Origin: Narthecium ossifragum
Taxonomy: Eukaryota; Streptophyta; Magnoliopsida; Dioscoreales; Nartheciaceae
DNA: 64,000 bases
Assembly (NCBI GenBank): GCA_963920575.1
Contig: OY986975.1
Span: 2,064,650 to 2,128,649 of the forward strand
Direction of reading: 5' to 3'
Every line of letters begins with the position of its first letter. The stretch's first letter is position 1. Of the stretch, positions 11,785 to 22,498 are shown one piece after another. The position numbers and the translations under genes were made by a program. Under the pieces are notes generated by a model. It was given only the letters and a program-made list of their open reading frames with translations, ran no database searches and was not told the DNA's origin.

Positions 11785-12911
11785 CCTTGTGAGAGGATTT
11801 TTGGAGCCACCCATAGACGAATTTTCCTCTCCTCCTGGGTGTTTCCTTGTTTCTTCTTCCTCAATAAACATTAGGGTTAGATCTTGAAGATAGATACATG
11901 ACGGGAGCGCGTCATCAACCTTCTCCGATGGATCGTTTCTTCAAGATGAGTGGCTAAATCTTTAGTCTAGGAAATTCTATGATATAATAGGGAGTTTATT
12001 TCGGTTTTCCTATGGATCAGAGCATGTATTTTATGATGGTTTAATGGATTGAATTCATATTTTATATATCTATTGCTAATATTTCTTATGGTGAATGGAT
12101 TGTTTGTTCTTTGTGCCCTAATTTCGGTCTGTCTTGTCTCGGTTTTTCTGTGGGTATACAGTTGGATTTTGTGAAAACTCAAAACATAAAAGTCGTAGAT
12201 CTCTTCCTTAGCTTTCCACCGAATCTTGAATCACCTTGTTTCGAGTTCGGATGTGAAAGTTATGCTGAGATTACGATCGCTGGTTTTGAGCATTGCATGT
12301 TAGAGGCTAGGATTAGGACTTGTTAAAGATGCTTTTATGCTAGAACCATGTTAGATCTTTGGATTGGATTCTAAACCCTAGATTATGATTGTAGGAGTGC
12401 TAGAACCACTACCTTAATGCTAGAACCATTAAGACCTACGATTGTAACCTACAATTAATTCTTTATCTTTATTGATTAGGCGATCTCAAAGTGCTAGAAC
12501 CACTTTGATTATTCTCATACCAATTATCCGCTGATTTGACCTTCGTTCCGACGTAGACTTCTAATGAATCTATGTTGAGTGATAGTGGACCTAGCTGATC
12601 TTCTATCAACTTTAGAAAACCATCAAGAACTTATTGAATTGCTCTTATTCTAGGAATGCCTAGATAGCTCTCGATTACGGATTAGAACTTCCTAGCTTTT
12701 TCTCCTATTGTTATTCTCCCGATTTAGTTCAATTCGAGTTAAAAGTAGTTTAAAGACCAACTATCATTCATCTCCCTTAACTTTTGATTAGAACTATGCA
12801 CGGTAATTAGACTTAATCCTGTTTTCCCTGTGGACCGACTTGGACTTATTGCTATCTACCCCTTAAGTAGTTAGTAGTGATTCGGATTATAAATTTATAA
12901 TTTTGACGTTC

Positions 12912-13790
12912 TTGTTAAGGTAATGATACTTTTCAAAGCGTGTCAGCAGATGACCCGTGTGACTACCTTTGCCAAGGTAAACGGGGAGGAATTTTTACTG
13001 TGGCATGGGATCATGTAACAAAACATAAATTGGAGCGTGATATGGGACTCTGAGATTTATGCACTTGGCAAAAGGCACCTTTAGAGTAAAAAGAGCTGCT
13101 GACTTGTTGAACGGTTCTCCCACCTCTATTTGGAGCTTGATTGTTAAGGTTAAGTATAATAAATTCAATGGTCATCTTTTATGGAGATCAATTTGTATTG
13201 CTAGTAACTAATCTCTACGTGCTGGTTTGCTTTGGAAGCCAGCTGCTAATAGTTCTATCAATATACTTCATGATTGGTGGGTTTTAGATGGTCCTTTGAA
13301 TCGACATCCCTATTTGTTTGCGACAGAGGAGGGTGTGGTGAATTGGACTCTCAGCGACCTGATCAATGATACGAGGGAATGGAATTCAACTAAAGTTCAA
13401 GGATCTTTTCATGAGTCTCTTGCGCAGGACGTCGTAGCTGTGCTAATATATATGCATAAGAAGGTGATTGCTGCAGATGGCTGCTGGGATTAATGTACGT
13501 AGAGACATGGAAAGCAGAAAGGATACATGTTGATGCATCTTTCAGGCATGCAGAGGGAAAAGCTGGATTAATTGGGTATGGTTTGCATAGACGACAGTGA
13601 CTCAATTTTATGGTACAAAGCCAGTGATGACGAAGCTGCTATACTATCCTTGAATCGATCGGAATAAAAAGATATTCTATTTGGTTTAAGAAGTGCAGCC
13701 GAACAGAGGAATTAGGAAGTTGGTGCTTGGAGAGTGATCACTACCTCATTGCAGTTAAACTTGTTTAACAGTGGAGTTCCTTGGATTCCT
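12912..13790 (+). pseudogene. LINE-A ORF2, C-terminal remnant
   Basis: After the LTR the LINE resumes. VAWDHVTKHKLERDMGL matches the W..V..PK..GGLG region that follows reverse transcriptase in plant L1 elements. Frames broken by stops continue to LLWKPAANSSINILHDWW and, near 13530, VDASFRHAEGKAGLIGYG, which fits the start of the plant L1 RNase H domain. The reverse transcriptase itself is absent from both halves, so most of it was lost before or at the LTR insertion. The 3' end is not defined. Confidence 0.65.
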
Positions 13791-13869
13791 ACTTATGCTA
13801 ATTAGTGAGAGAAATCATGTATGCATACATCCATGCCAGCTGAGATCAAACAACAGAGATAAATCTCCT

Positions 13870-14547
13870 GCTGCACGATGCATCGTGGGTAATCTTAAAT
13901 GCACCATTATTTCTACTAAACGCGCCGTAATTTTTTATTATTATTAAATTGAAAAGAAAATGTCAAAAAAACCCTTGTCGTCGCCCTCACTCATCTCCTC
14001 TTCGTCCACCCCCTCTTCCATCTCCACCAACTCCGGCAGCCGCCGCCGGCATCTCTACTCGTGCCAGCCCGGCCTCCGCCTGCCATCGTCGCCGCCTCTA
14101 CTTGCGCCCTCGCCCCACCCCCGACCACCACCATCTCCTCCTCACCCTCAACACCCCCTAGGCAACCCATTGTCGTAGCCTGCCCTCCACCCCCCGCCCC
14201 CGGCGACAGCCATCTCCACCTGGGCCTCCCCTTGCCCACAACCCATTGCCGGCCGTCGCCGTCGCCGTTGCCTAACCTCCACCCACGATCCGCCTCGCCC
14301 CCTTCATCCCCACACCACCACCATCACCAACCCCGTTCCCTCCGGTAGTGGCCGTTGACGCCTCCGCCTCCTCCCTCGCCGCCGGCACCTCCATGCCGCC
14401 TCCGTCGTTGCCCGCGCTGCCGGCCTCCAACACCAGGTCCGGTCCACCACCATAATCACATCAAATTCAGAAGAAAAGAAAAAAAAGGTAGTTTGTGAAT
14501 TAAAAAAATATTATGGTGCATTTAAAAATCACCCACGCATCGTGCAT
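13870..14547. mobile_element. GC-rich TIR element, Pack-MULE-like
   Basis: AT-rich imperfect inverted ends of about 40 bases (13870-13912 and 14508-14547) share tgcacgatgc, gtgggt and aaatgcacca. They enclose a GC-rich, CCG/CCA-rich core at about 13975-14455. The core is open in several frames but encodes only proline/histidine/serine-rich low-complexity sequence, so I do not call a gene. GC-rich cargo between AT-rich ends is the usual look of Pack-MULEs. No 9-bp target duplication was found, so the class is uncertain. Confidence 0.55.
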
Positions 14548-14552
14548 GTTGC

Positions 14553-14697
14553 ATGGCCAAAAATCTCAGTAAAATATCAAGATTTGTCCCTGCAAAAAAA
14601 TATAAATTACATATTTTCCCCCAAAAATCTCAGTAAAATATCAAGATTTGGGGAGGAAAAGTATCTAATTTATATCTTTTTATAGGGACAAATATCT
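14553..14697. repeat. Direct repeat plus foldback upstream of the DUF1645 gene
   Basis: ccaaaaatctcagtaaaata occurs at about 14553 and again about 67 bases later. Around it, tttgtccctgcaaaaa (near 14581) and ttttatagggacaaat (near 14680) form long inverted arms with complementary AT-rich interiors. It ends about 120 bases before the ATG. Confidence 0.65.
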
Positions 14698-14784
14698 ATA
14701 AAAAAAAGAAACCTTTCTTTTATAACGTACGTACCTCTCTGGTGGGCCTCTCCTCATGTGCTCTTCTATAGATATCTCTTTACT

Positions 14785-14815
14785 ACCTCTCTCTCTCTTT
14801 CTCTCTCTCTCTAAG
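14785..14815 (+). promoter_or_regulatory. CT-rich leader (pyrimidine patch) before the DUF1645 start
   Basis: An almost pure CTCT tract ends two bases before the ATG. Pyrimidine patches are common core-promoter and 5'-UTR features in plants. Confidence 0.5.
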
Positions 14816-14816
14816 C

Positions 14817-15575
14817 ATGGAGGAGGAGGGTGCCTCCTTGGAGGCGCCGGAGTTCGAGTTCTGGGTCCCCGGGAACAACCCATCCTCCCTGCTCCACGTC
14901 CCTCTCCTCTCTGCCGACGTGCTCTTCGCCGGCGGAGTCCTCCTCCCCCTCCACCCCCTCCCTCCGCCTGCCGACACACCACCACCACCACCCCCCTCCT
15001 CCTCCTCTCTCACCGCCGCCAAGAAGCAGTGGAAGGAGGTCTTTAACGTGGCGGCGCCGCTGGATAAAGAGAGGAGAAGGGCCAGCTTTGCCGCCGCTGC
15101 CGCCCCCGGCACTGCTGCGTCTGAGCTCAACGTCCACCACCTCTGGCCCTTCCGTAGGAGCCGCTCGGCAGGGAGTGGCCGCCATAGGAATATGACGGTG
15201 CCCGGCGCCGGTAGCGGCTGGAAGACCGGCAGCGCTCCTTGCTCCCGGAGCAACTCCCGGGGTGAATGCTCCGGCTCCGGGAGATGGACTCGCGGGATCC
15301 ACCTGGGCCGCCCCGGCCCGGTCTGGCAGCTCCGGCGGAGCGGCGGGAAGGGCGCCGCCGAGCCAAGGGATGCCGGCGAGGCCAGAACCAAGGGCGGCGA
15401 AGACGTTAAGAAGGTGCTCCGGTTCAACGTGAACACTTGCATAGGGTATCGTAATAGGTTGAGATGCCGCGGTAACGGGGCCGCCGGTGACCGGGCCGGC
15501 GCCGGCGGTGTCGTTGCGGGAGGTAATGGTAGCCTCTTTGGTCTTAAGGCACTCTTCTCCAAGAAGGTGTGTTGA
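14817..15575 (+). CDS. DUF1645 family protein, single exon
   Basis: A 252-residue plant-specific protein of unknown biochemistry. The rice protein SGL, linked to grain length and stress tolerance, belongs to the same family. The layout fits the family: an N-terminal FEFWVPG and a LLSADVLFAGGVLLPL block (about residues 13-45); a proline/serine spacer; KKQWKEVF (about 69-76); a basic, serine-rich middle (RSRSAG, CSRSNSRGECSGSG); and a C-terminal VLRFNVNTCIGYR block (about 201-213). No signal peptide or membrane segment is seen; nuclear location is plausible from the basic stretches. The ATG at 14817 has G at +4 and is the first in frame after the CT-rich leader. The frame is GC-rich throughout and intact. 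The reverse strand is also open over most of this length, but its translation is only arginine/glycine/proline-rich shadow. Confidence 0.85.
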   Translation: MEEEGASLEAPEFEFWVPGNNPSSLLHVPLLSADVLFAGGVLLPLHPLPPPADTPPPPPPSSSSLTAAKKQWKEVFNVAAPLDKERRRASFAAAAAPGTAASELNVHHLWPFRRSRSAGSGRHRNMTVPGAGSGWKTGSAPCSRSNSRGECSGSGRWTRGIHLGRPGPVWQLRRSGGKGAAEPRDAGEARTKGGEDVKKVLRFNVNTCIGYRNRLRCRGNGAAGDRAGAGGVVAGGNGSLFGLKALFSKKVC

Positions 15576-16169
15576 TGCATATGACTGTAACTATATGTTA
15601 TTCCTGTAAAACTTAATAAGTTTTTATCATGTATTTCTTTTTCTTCAGAGTAATATAGATATATTGATGTAGTAAAAAAATTAATAATTTTTTTAACTAC
15701 GATTAAAAAATTTCATCATATTATATTCGTCGCTTAAAATGCAGAAAAGATTAATTCAAATTTCAGCTTTCCATCCACCTTCAAAGGAGAGTTAAAACCA
15801 TGTTAAATTTTTCACCAAAAACTTGACTAATTAAAAAAAGTTAAAATTTTCACCAAAAATTTAATATAATGTTTATTAATCTCCTTAGTCTAGGAAGTAT
15901 GTACTTACTGTAAATGGAGTTATAGAAAGAACAAAGGAAAAAAAGATGAACCCCTATAATTAATGATTGAGGAGATATTGTGGTAAAAAAAAAAAATTCT
16001 TTGACTACGATTAATCTCATATTAGTCTATCAAGACATACAAAATTTCATATCATATTAGTCCCTGAAAATGTAGGAAAGATTAATTTTTTTTTAATTCA
16101 GCCTTCCATCCACCTTCAAAAGACAGTTAAACCATGTGCTTAATAGTTTTTTAATAGAGCGTTGATTTG
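15576..16169. other. AT-rich 3' flank of the DUF1645 gene
   Basis: Contains the likely 3' UTR. It also holds two diverged copies of a segment (about 15660-15800 and 15990-16140) with ttttt(a/g)actacgattaa and ccttccatccaccttcaaa, a tandem or dispersed duplication. No gene. Confidence 0.5.
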
Positions 16170-16727
16170 TGTACATGGTCCAACCCATGTACATTACACA
16201 CGCGATCCAATCAGTAGTGGGATACCGATCAATTGATCTAGTCCATCGGTACATCACTACCGATGAAATAGATCAATGAAATAGATCAATCAATCAGTAG
16301 TGAAATATCGATTGATTAATCTAATCCATCGGTACCTCACTACCGATGAAATAATTCAATCAATCGGTACATCACTGTCGATTAGATTATATGTGCATTA
16401 CACATGCCATGTAGAGATGTACACAAAACTTTATTCTTTTTAATATATATCGGGTTAATAGATCTATTCATTAGCGGAGTAATGGATCTATTTGGTTTGA
16501 ATAGTACTCGATCAGTCCTCCATCATCTCCGGAATGAAACCCTAGCTGCTGCTCTCTCCTCTCGCCGCCTTTTATTTTCGTCGGCCTCCGCTCGTCGCAA
16601 CGGGAAGAATAGATACCTCGATCACTCCTCCATCGTCTCCGAAATGAAACCCTAAATGTAGCCCTCTCACCCTCTCCTTGGCACCGTCGATCGAACCTCG
16701 AAACTCCCTCATCATCTCCTCCTTCGC
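16170..16727 (+). repeat. Dispersed repeat family R2, copy B
   Basis: Matches copy A (11187-11758) from the catgtacattacacac block through the two internal ctccatc(a/g)tctccg blocks to tcgaacctcgaaa(c/t)tccct. The small conserved open frame here (16404-16655) is shared with copy A but has no domain. Confidence 0.7.
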
Positions 16728-17194
16728 CAGCGCTACCCTCTTCCTCACATCCTTGACCGCCATCCACACTACGGGGCATTGCCTAACTGGCCACGCTCCC
16801 ACTTCCCTCCAATGTATCGGCATCGGACACTTGTTAAACCTTGCCACCAATGGCGGCCTCTGTATTGGTGGAAAGGAAGCGTGTTGCCATCATGCGACAT
16901 GCTTGCAAGGCTGAACGGTGCTGATGATTGCACTCTGGCTCGTGTTGCCATTCGCCCTTATAGGATCCACGACATTAATTTGTTTTTTTATTGTTTGCGT
17001 AGAGATCTTGCTTTATTTTGCACCAGCGTGGACTATTTTAGTGATTTTTGTGAGTTTTACGGTCGATTGAGGCTATTCATCGTGGATCTCGGCTAGCGAT
17101 GCATATTCTTTGTAGATTTGATTGCATGGACTTCTAATGCGTGCAGGCCAAGCGCTCGTAATTGCATGTAAGGTGAAATATTGCAACCCAAATT
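16728..17194. other. Intergenic DNA beyond R2 copy B
   Basis: Mixed open frames on both strands without recognisable domains. It may be the continuation of a longer R2 element. No gene supported. Confidence 0.4.
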
Positions 17195-17625
17195 CCACAG
17201 CGTGACATACACGAATATGAATAGTCTGCACGATAGATGTGGGGAATTCATGGCACACATTCTACGAATTTGGATTTATTGTAATACAACTTTACGGACC
17301 TGATTTAAAGAACATTAAGTCACTTGGTGTTAATCTAAAAGTGTCTACTTCCAAAGTGTGATTTACACGAGTATAGATGGTCTGCATGACAGATTTGAGA
17401 AATTTTTGATACACATTCCACGAATTTAGATTCATTGCAGCACGAGTCTGCAGACTTGATCCAAAAAGCATGAGTTATCCAGTGTTAGTCTCGAAAATGT
17501 CCTCTTTTGATGCGTGACTTACAAGAATATAGATGATCTGCATGGCGAATGTGAAAAATTCATGCTACACATTCCATGAATTTTCATTCATTGCAGCACA
17601 AATTTTTGCACGAGTTTGGAAAACA
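17195..17625. repeat. 156-bp tandem repeat, about 2.7 diverged copies
   Basis: Corresponding points lie at 17201, 17357 and 17513, exactly 156 bases apart. Each unit has gtga(c/t)(a/t)tacacga-type sequence, ata(g)a(t)(g)gtctgca, and acacattc(c/t)acgaattt followed by attgcagcac. The copies differ at roughly a quarter of positions by eye. Confidence 0.75.
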
Positions 17626-18335
17626 AAGGATGTTGGAAAATGAGAAGAAAAAATGCATTACTTCAAGCCAGCTACGATGAAGCAATTACAATGCTGAGAG
17701 CCAAAATGAACAAAGAAGCAATTACCAGCCAAAATATTTTGCTTAGTTCACTTCAACTCACATAACAAAAACAAAAAAAATGTGTCAGAAGGAGGCATGG
17801 GAGAAGTCCTCCTTTAGAGCCAATTTTTGAGAAATCCCCTGCTGCTCTGGGGTCGGAACGAGAGGCGAGGCAGCAGATGGCTCGGCCTCATGGCCCTTTA
17901 GCCGTTTCACCTTCATCGAGATGGAGTTCTTGGGAGCTCCCTCCCACTTTTACTTCCTCACGCCTCCTAGGAAGGAGCATCTCTGTAAAAAATGAATCGA
18001 AAAGGGTTTGGACTCGTGAGATTTTAGGATGTACCATGGTGAGGGGCTGGAGGACGAAGAGACTAGCATGGATACCGGTCAACACGCTGAAGATGATCAT
18101 GGAGGTAGATCGGAGCGACATGATGCCAGAGGAGGATCTCTGTGTCCTCCACCTGCTCCACCATGCACATGCACCATGGATTCTAAGATGGAGCCATCTG
18201 GTAGGGTGTCGATGATGCTTTGAGCACGGAGGGAGATCTAAATGACGGTTCTGAGGAGAGAGCGATAGGCTTCAAGCATGACAGTGCCGAGCTGTAGAGA
18301 GACTGAGAGGGCGGAGCGTATAGGGAGAACGAGAT
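17626..18335. other. Intergenic DNA with one odd minus-strand open frame
   Basis: Open frames overlap on both strands at 17877-18215. The minus-strand one (18121-17888, 77 codons) starts with a hydrophobic stretch (MIIFSVLTGIHASLFVL) and ends acidic and basic. I do not recognise it and do not call it a gene. Confidence 0.3.
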
Positions 18336-18600
18336 CATGTACATGGCTGAAATCATGTACATTACATACGTGATCCAATCGGTAGTGAGGTATCGACTGA
18401 TTGTTCTAGTTCATCGGTACCTCACTACCGATAGAATAGATCAATTACCTCATATCGATTGAATGTACCAATGATCGGATCGGTATTGAGGTATCAATTG
18501 ATTGATCTAATCCATCGGTACTTCATTACCGATCACGTGACATGTGAATTACACATAACATTAACACGTGACATGTACATAAAAATTTTATTCAATTTAA
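18336..18600 (+). repeat. Dispersed repeat family R2, copy C (5' half only)
   Basis: Starts with a foldback around catgtacattacatacg and the cggtagtgagg/cctcactaccg palindromes as in copies A and B. It stops shortly after the gtgaattacacat block, so the second half is missing. Confidence 0.65.
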
Positions 18601-19751
18601 TATAATATGTATGAGGTTTAGCAAGTTACAAGGATATTTTATTTACTACGAATAGAGTTATAGATAAAAAGAAGGAAAAAATATTATACCCTAGCTAGTT
18701 GATGATCGAGGACATTTCAGACGCCTCTCATAAATATGACCACAAATAGATGGTACGTAAAGGCTCATTGAGTGTATAATGTCCTACCGTCAAGGTACCG
18801 AGCTCATTGATGTCCTTAATTTTCGCGGACATTCATGGCTCCCCAAGGACTTGTTTCTTGTGATTGATTGTGATTGATTGTGATTGATGGTGGACATTTA
18901 AACCTATTCATGTCCCACACTCTCACATATCTAATCTAATATAAAGGATTGGAAATCGGAATCTTTGTATGTACATCCTATTTAGCAAACTTTTTTTTTC
19001 ACTTTAGAATATATTCTAAGGCCACGTTTATTCAGCAAACTTTTAATATGATCTCATCCTATAGGGCGACACATTCCAACTCTCCCAGATTATTTAATCC
19101 CACACGTACGTTGGTTACACACGATAGAGTGGGGACAACATGACCACTAATTAATACCCAATCCCCTGAAGCACTTATGAATCATTTGAGCCTAGAGGCC
19201 ATGAGATACATTAGAAAATAGGATTAATTAATATCATAACCCCTAGAACACAACATAGGGAACTCAATTCATCTTTTTTTCTCAATCAATTTAAACTTCT
19301 AGTACGATAATTGAGTTCAGTTTGTCTCATATCATCACTTCTCTCATGCCATCAGACCAATGGTTTTGATCTGTTTGAATGATCATATCCAACAATCAAT
19401 GTCATTGATAAAATGGTGATCGTGATTCATATGTTAAATATCTGGATCGTCGGATCCGATTCAAACATATCCAAATTGTTGGTTTGATGGTATAGAGAAG
19501 TGATAGTACGAGAAAAACCGAAGCGGAGCGGATATATTCATGTAGCCAATCAAAAGAAACAAAAGTCCTAATATAATCAAAACAGGATAAAGTATGAATT
19601 TTTTCTTCATATATTTTTGTGAGGTCCAGACGAGAGAGAGTATACATAGCAGAGGACAAATGGTGCCATCGCTATCTTCTAGTCTTATATATACCCTCGA
19701 GATTGATGCCTTTCTGATCCTCAAACATGATGCTATATGTAACGTTTCTTA
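18601..19751. other. Intergenic DNA
   Basis: Includes a short (gattgattgt)n microsatellite near 18861-18890. The minus-strand frames at 19402-19724 have a hydrophobic stretch but no identifiable domain. No gene supported. Confidence 0.5.
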
Positions 19752-20280
19752 GTCACAGATAGGGGTGGCAATTTGACCCGTAACTCGCGAACCCGACCCG
19801 AATTTCAAGGGTTTGGATTTAGGGTATTCGGGTGCTGGTCGAAAACGGGTCGACCCGCCACCGACCCGCCAAAAACTGGGTCGGGTTCGGGTTAAGGAGG
19901 CTAACCCGCCTAACCCGTGACTCGTGACCCGAACTCGACCCGACCCGTGACCCGTTAATGACCTGTTTAGTGACCCAAACCCGACCCGTGACCCGTTTGA
20001 CCCGTTTAACCCGCCTAACCCGCCTAACCCGTGACCCGCCAAACCTCTCTCTCTTTAATTTTATCATTTAACCCGCCAAACCCGACCCGACCCGTTTAAT
20101 AAACGGGTTAGACGGGTCGGGTCGGGTTAACCCGTTTAAAAATGGGTCGGGTTCGGGTTGATAAAATCGACCCGTTTAATAAACGGGTCGGGTTCGGGTT
20201 GGCCTTTTGGGTCGGGATAATGGACCTCAACCCAACCCGAACCCGACCCGTCGACCCGTTTTGCCACCCCTAGTCACAGA
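19752..20280. mobile_element. hAT-type MITE filled with ACCCG repeats
   Basis: The element proper is 19760-20272 (513 bp). The ends are perfect inverted repeats: taggggtggcaa at the left and ttgccacccccta-type (ttgccacccct, a) at the right. It is flanked by identical 8-bp target duplications gtcacaga (19752-19759 and 20273-20280). TAGGGGTGGC ends and 8-bp duplications fit non-autonomous hAT elements. The interior is mostly tandem (g)acccg/cgggt units in both orientations, giving many hairpins. No coding content. Confidence 0.88.
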
Positions 20281-20552
20281 CTCACATAGTATTATTCTCC
20301 AACTTTCTATCTCCTTGTAGATATTTAAGGGAAGGGTCTTTGGCAAATAAGCCCCTCAAATCTTGTTTAATTGCTTAATCTTTTACAACAGTGCATGTCT
20401 AATTAAACAAAAAGAGGTTAGGGACTTAACCTGGGTTAGCTGCTAACTATATCTGTTTGGCTTCATATGCAAACAAGTAAATTCACCTAACCCTGTCTGC
20501 TTCTAACGGCAACACTATAAATATTTATAGTTAATCCTAGAATATATATTAC

Positions 20553-20985
20553 TAGGTGGGCCCCCTGTCATCTGGTAGGGTAACCATCAAGTTAATGGGT
20601 GATTCGGTTATAAAAATCGAATTTGATTAATGAGTATAGATATTATATAAGATTGATTGTATTAGATTAATATACTATAACTATAGAATAGATATAACTA
20701 TATGAATTAAATCAACCTTATAAGGGGTAGTTATGCATAACTGTTTTTGCTCCTTATAAGGTTGATATAAAATCAGATTTTATTTTTCAGTTGCAAACAA
20801 GTAAATTCACCTAACCCTGTCTATTAAGATCATATATTTTTTCACACGTGACAGCTGAGTCATAAAGAGAGGAGAAGAGTAGGGCACACGTCACAACTGA
20901 GTTATAAAAAAGAAAAGAAAAAGAGGACAATGGGGTGGACAGTTAGGGGTGGGTGGTTACCCGTGCCGGCCACCAGGCCCACCTA
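20553..20985. mobile_element. TIR element (MITE) with ggcccaccta ends
   Basis: The left end taggtgggcc plus a later ggtagggtaacca matches the reverse complement of the right end (ggtggttacccg ... ggcccaccta), giving inverted ends of about 35 bases. The interior carries the R1-like palindrome with ctccttataagg (20720-20765). The right half resembles 37060-37215. No clear target duplication. Confidence 0.6.
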
Positions 20986-22140
20986 ATTTCTTATAATATA
21001 ATCAAAGCCCCCGCTTTCAAACCATATTTAGTTCCAAATTGAAAGGTATCACCGTACAACTTTCCATGTGAGACATGACTCATAAGCCTGTGCTGCAAGG
21101 ACTCTAATGAATGACATGACTACATCATGGTCAATGCCATTTTCATGCATACAGTTACAACTGTATATGTATAGGTTAATGGATGTCTCAGTAAAAGTTG
21201 AACATGAAGCAACCAACAACAACAACAAAATTTTTTTTTGTTTGATCAGACGAGAACAACAACAAAATTGAAAAGGCATTGAAAAGGGCCAATTGCAGGA
21301 TGGGAGGGCTGCTGTTGGATAAGTCCTTGGGGCTCATGAGCTTCCAAATAAAGAGGACAGGTGATGAACAGACGCCAGATTGCTTCCCACATGCATGACT
21401 TGGATCCAAGAAAGGCCAGCCAGTTTGATTGGATGCTAGAAGCATCTCTCTCTCTCAGCCACATGGAGTGAGTAGTACTGCTGGATATTTAGATGCCATA
21501 TGTTGGTAACATTGGCATCTTTCTTTGTTGTTTAACAACTTGATGATTCCAAGCATCGCAATGTGTTAATACTTTCGGAAAATTGGTGTTTAGTCTCTTT
21601 TGGAGACTTTATTTGCTGTATATTTTCCTTGAAAGATTTTAAGCCATTTAGTCCCATTTTGGACAGCTGTACTTTTTTATCTCTAGAATACCATTTATGT
21701 ATTTTTTTAAATGAGAGATGGATGAATAGTTTTGAATTAGGTGGTTGGTATTAAATGGAGTGGTTGGGAATATATACACCTATTCCCAATACATGGAAGG
21801 CATGAATGCATCCACTTTATGGCTGGATGCATGCATTAATGGGTGCATTAATAGGAAAAATGAAAATACTGGAAAATAGATGGAAAATACCAGAAAATAG
21901 GAAAATTGCGGGAAAAAATGAGAAAAAATGGTAGAAAAGTATAAAAAAATACCGGAAAATATAAAAAAAATTTGGAATTTTTTTTTGAAGCAGCCATTAA
22001 CGGTAAAAACGAAAATTACTGAAAAGTAGAAAAAATTAATGGGAAATAGGAAAATATGCGAAAAAATGGAAAAATGGTATAAAAGTAGGGAAAATTAATG
22101 GAATATAGAAATTTTTTGCGGAATTTTTTTTAAAGTAATT
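20986..22140. other. Intergenic DNA
   Basis: Contains A-rich blocks with repeated gaaaata/ggaaaat words (21855-22100). No gene or defined element was recognised. Confidence 0.45.
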
Positions 22141-22498
22141 ACTAAATATTGGGAAGTGATTACCAAATATTGGGATGTGACTACAAAATAATGAAAGTGA
22201 TTACCAAATATTGGGAAGTAATTACCAATTTATGGGAAGTAACTACAAATATTGGTAGTTACTTCCCAGTTTTCCTACCTTTTTCTGGGATAGTAACTAC
22301 AAATTATGGAAAAGTAACTACAATTATGGGAAGTAACTACAAATATTGGTAGTTACTTCCCAGTTGTCCTACCTTTTTTCTGCGATAGTAACTACAAATT
22401 ATGGGAAAGTAACTACAATTATGAGAAGTAACTACAAATATTGGTAGTTACTTCCCAGTTTTCCTACCTTTTTCATGCGATAGTAACTACAAATTATT
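22141..22498. repeat. Palindromic tandem repeat, 94-95 bp period
   Basis: Units begin near 22234, 22328 and 22423. Each contains the near-perfect palindrome gggaagtaactac ... ggtagttacttccc, then tttcctacctttttc and agtaactacaaatta. Shorter related units precede at 22150-22230. The array runs directly into the N gap, so its true length is unknown. Confidence 0.85.

Larger units (their letters stand above)
10576..12907 (+). mobile_element. Solo gypsy-type LTR inserted in LINE-A
   Basis: LINE sequence lies on both sides. The inserted block begins TG (tgagcttaaacg) at 10576. It ends near 12907 with an AT-rich stretch preceded by ttttccctgtggaccgact (about 12823), which resembles the region just before the primer-binding site in several plant gypsy elements. 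The flanks share gttc (10572-10575 and 12908-12911), a short candidate target duplication. It has no internal coding region, so a solo LTR is the simplest reading. It carries two similar TATA/leader modules with a copy of repeat R2 between them, so it may be a recombinant of two LTRs. Confidence 0.6.

Noticed and set aside
13949..14348. Proline/serine/histidine-rich open frames
   Set aside because: Three overlapping frames on both strands are all open because of CCN-rich DNA; better explained as GC-rich cargo of a TIR element.
14783..15580. Long minus-strand open frame opposite the DUF1645 gene (265 codons)
   Set aside because: It is a shadow of the GC-rich sense frame: composition is Arg/Gly/Pro-rich with no domain, while the sense strand has family motifs.
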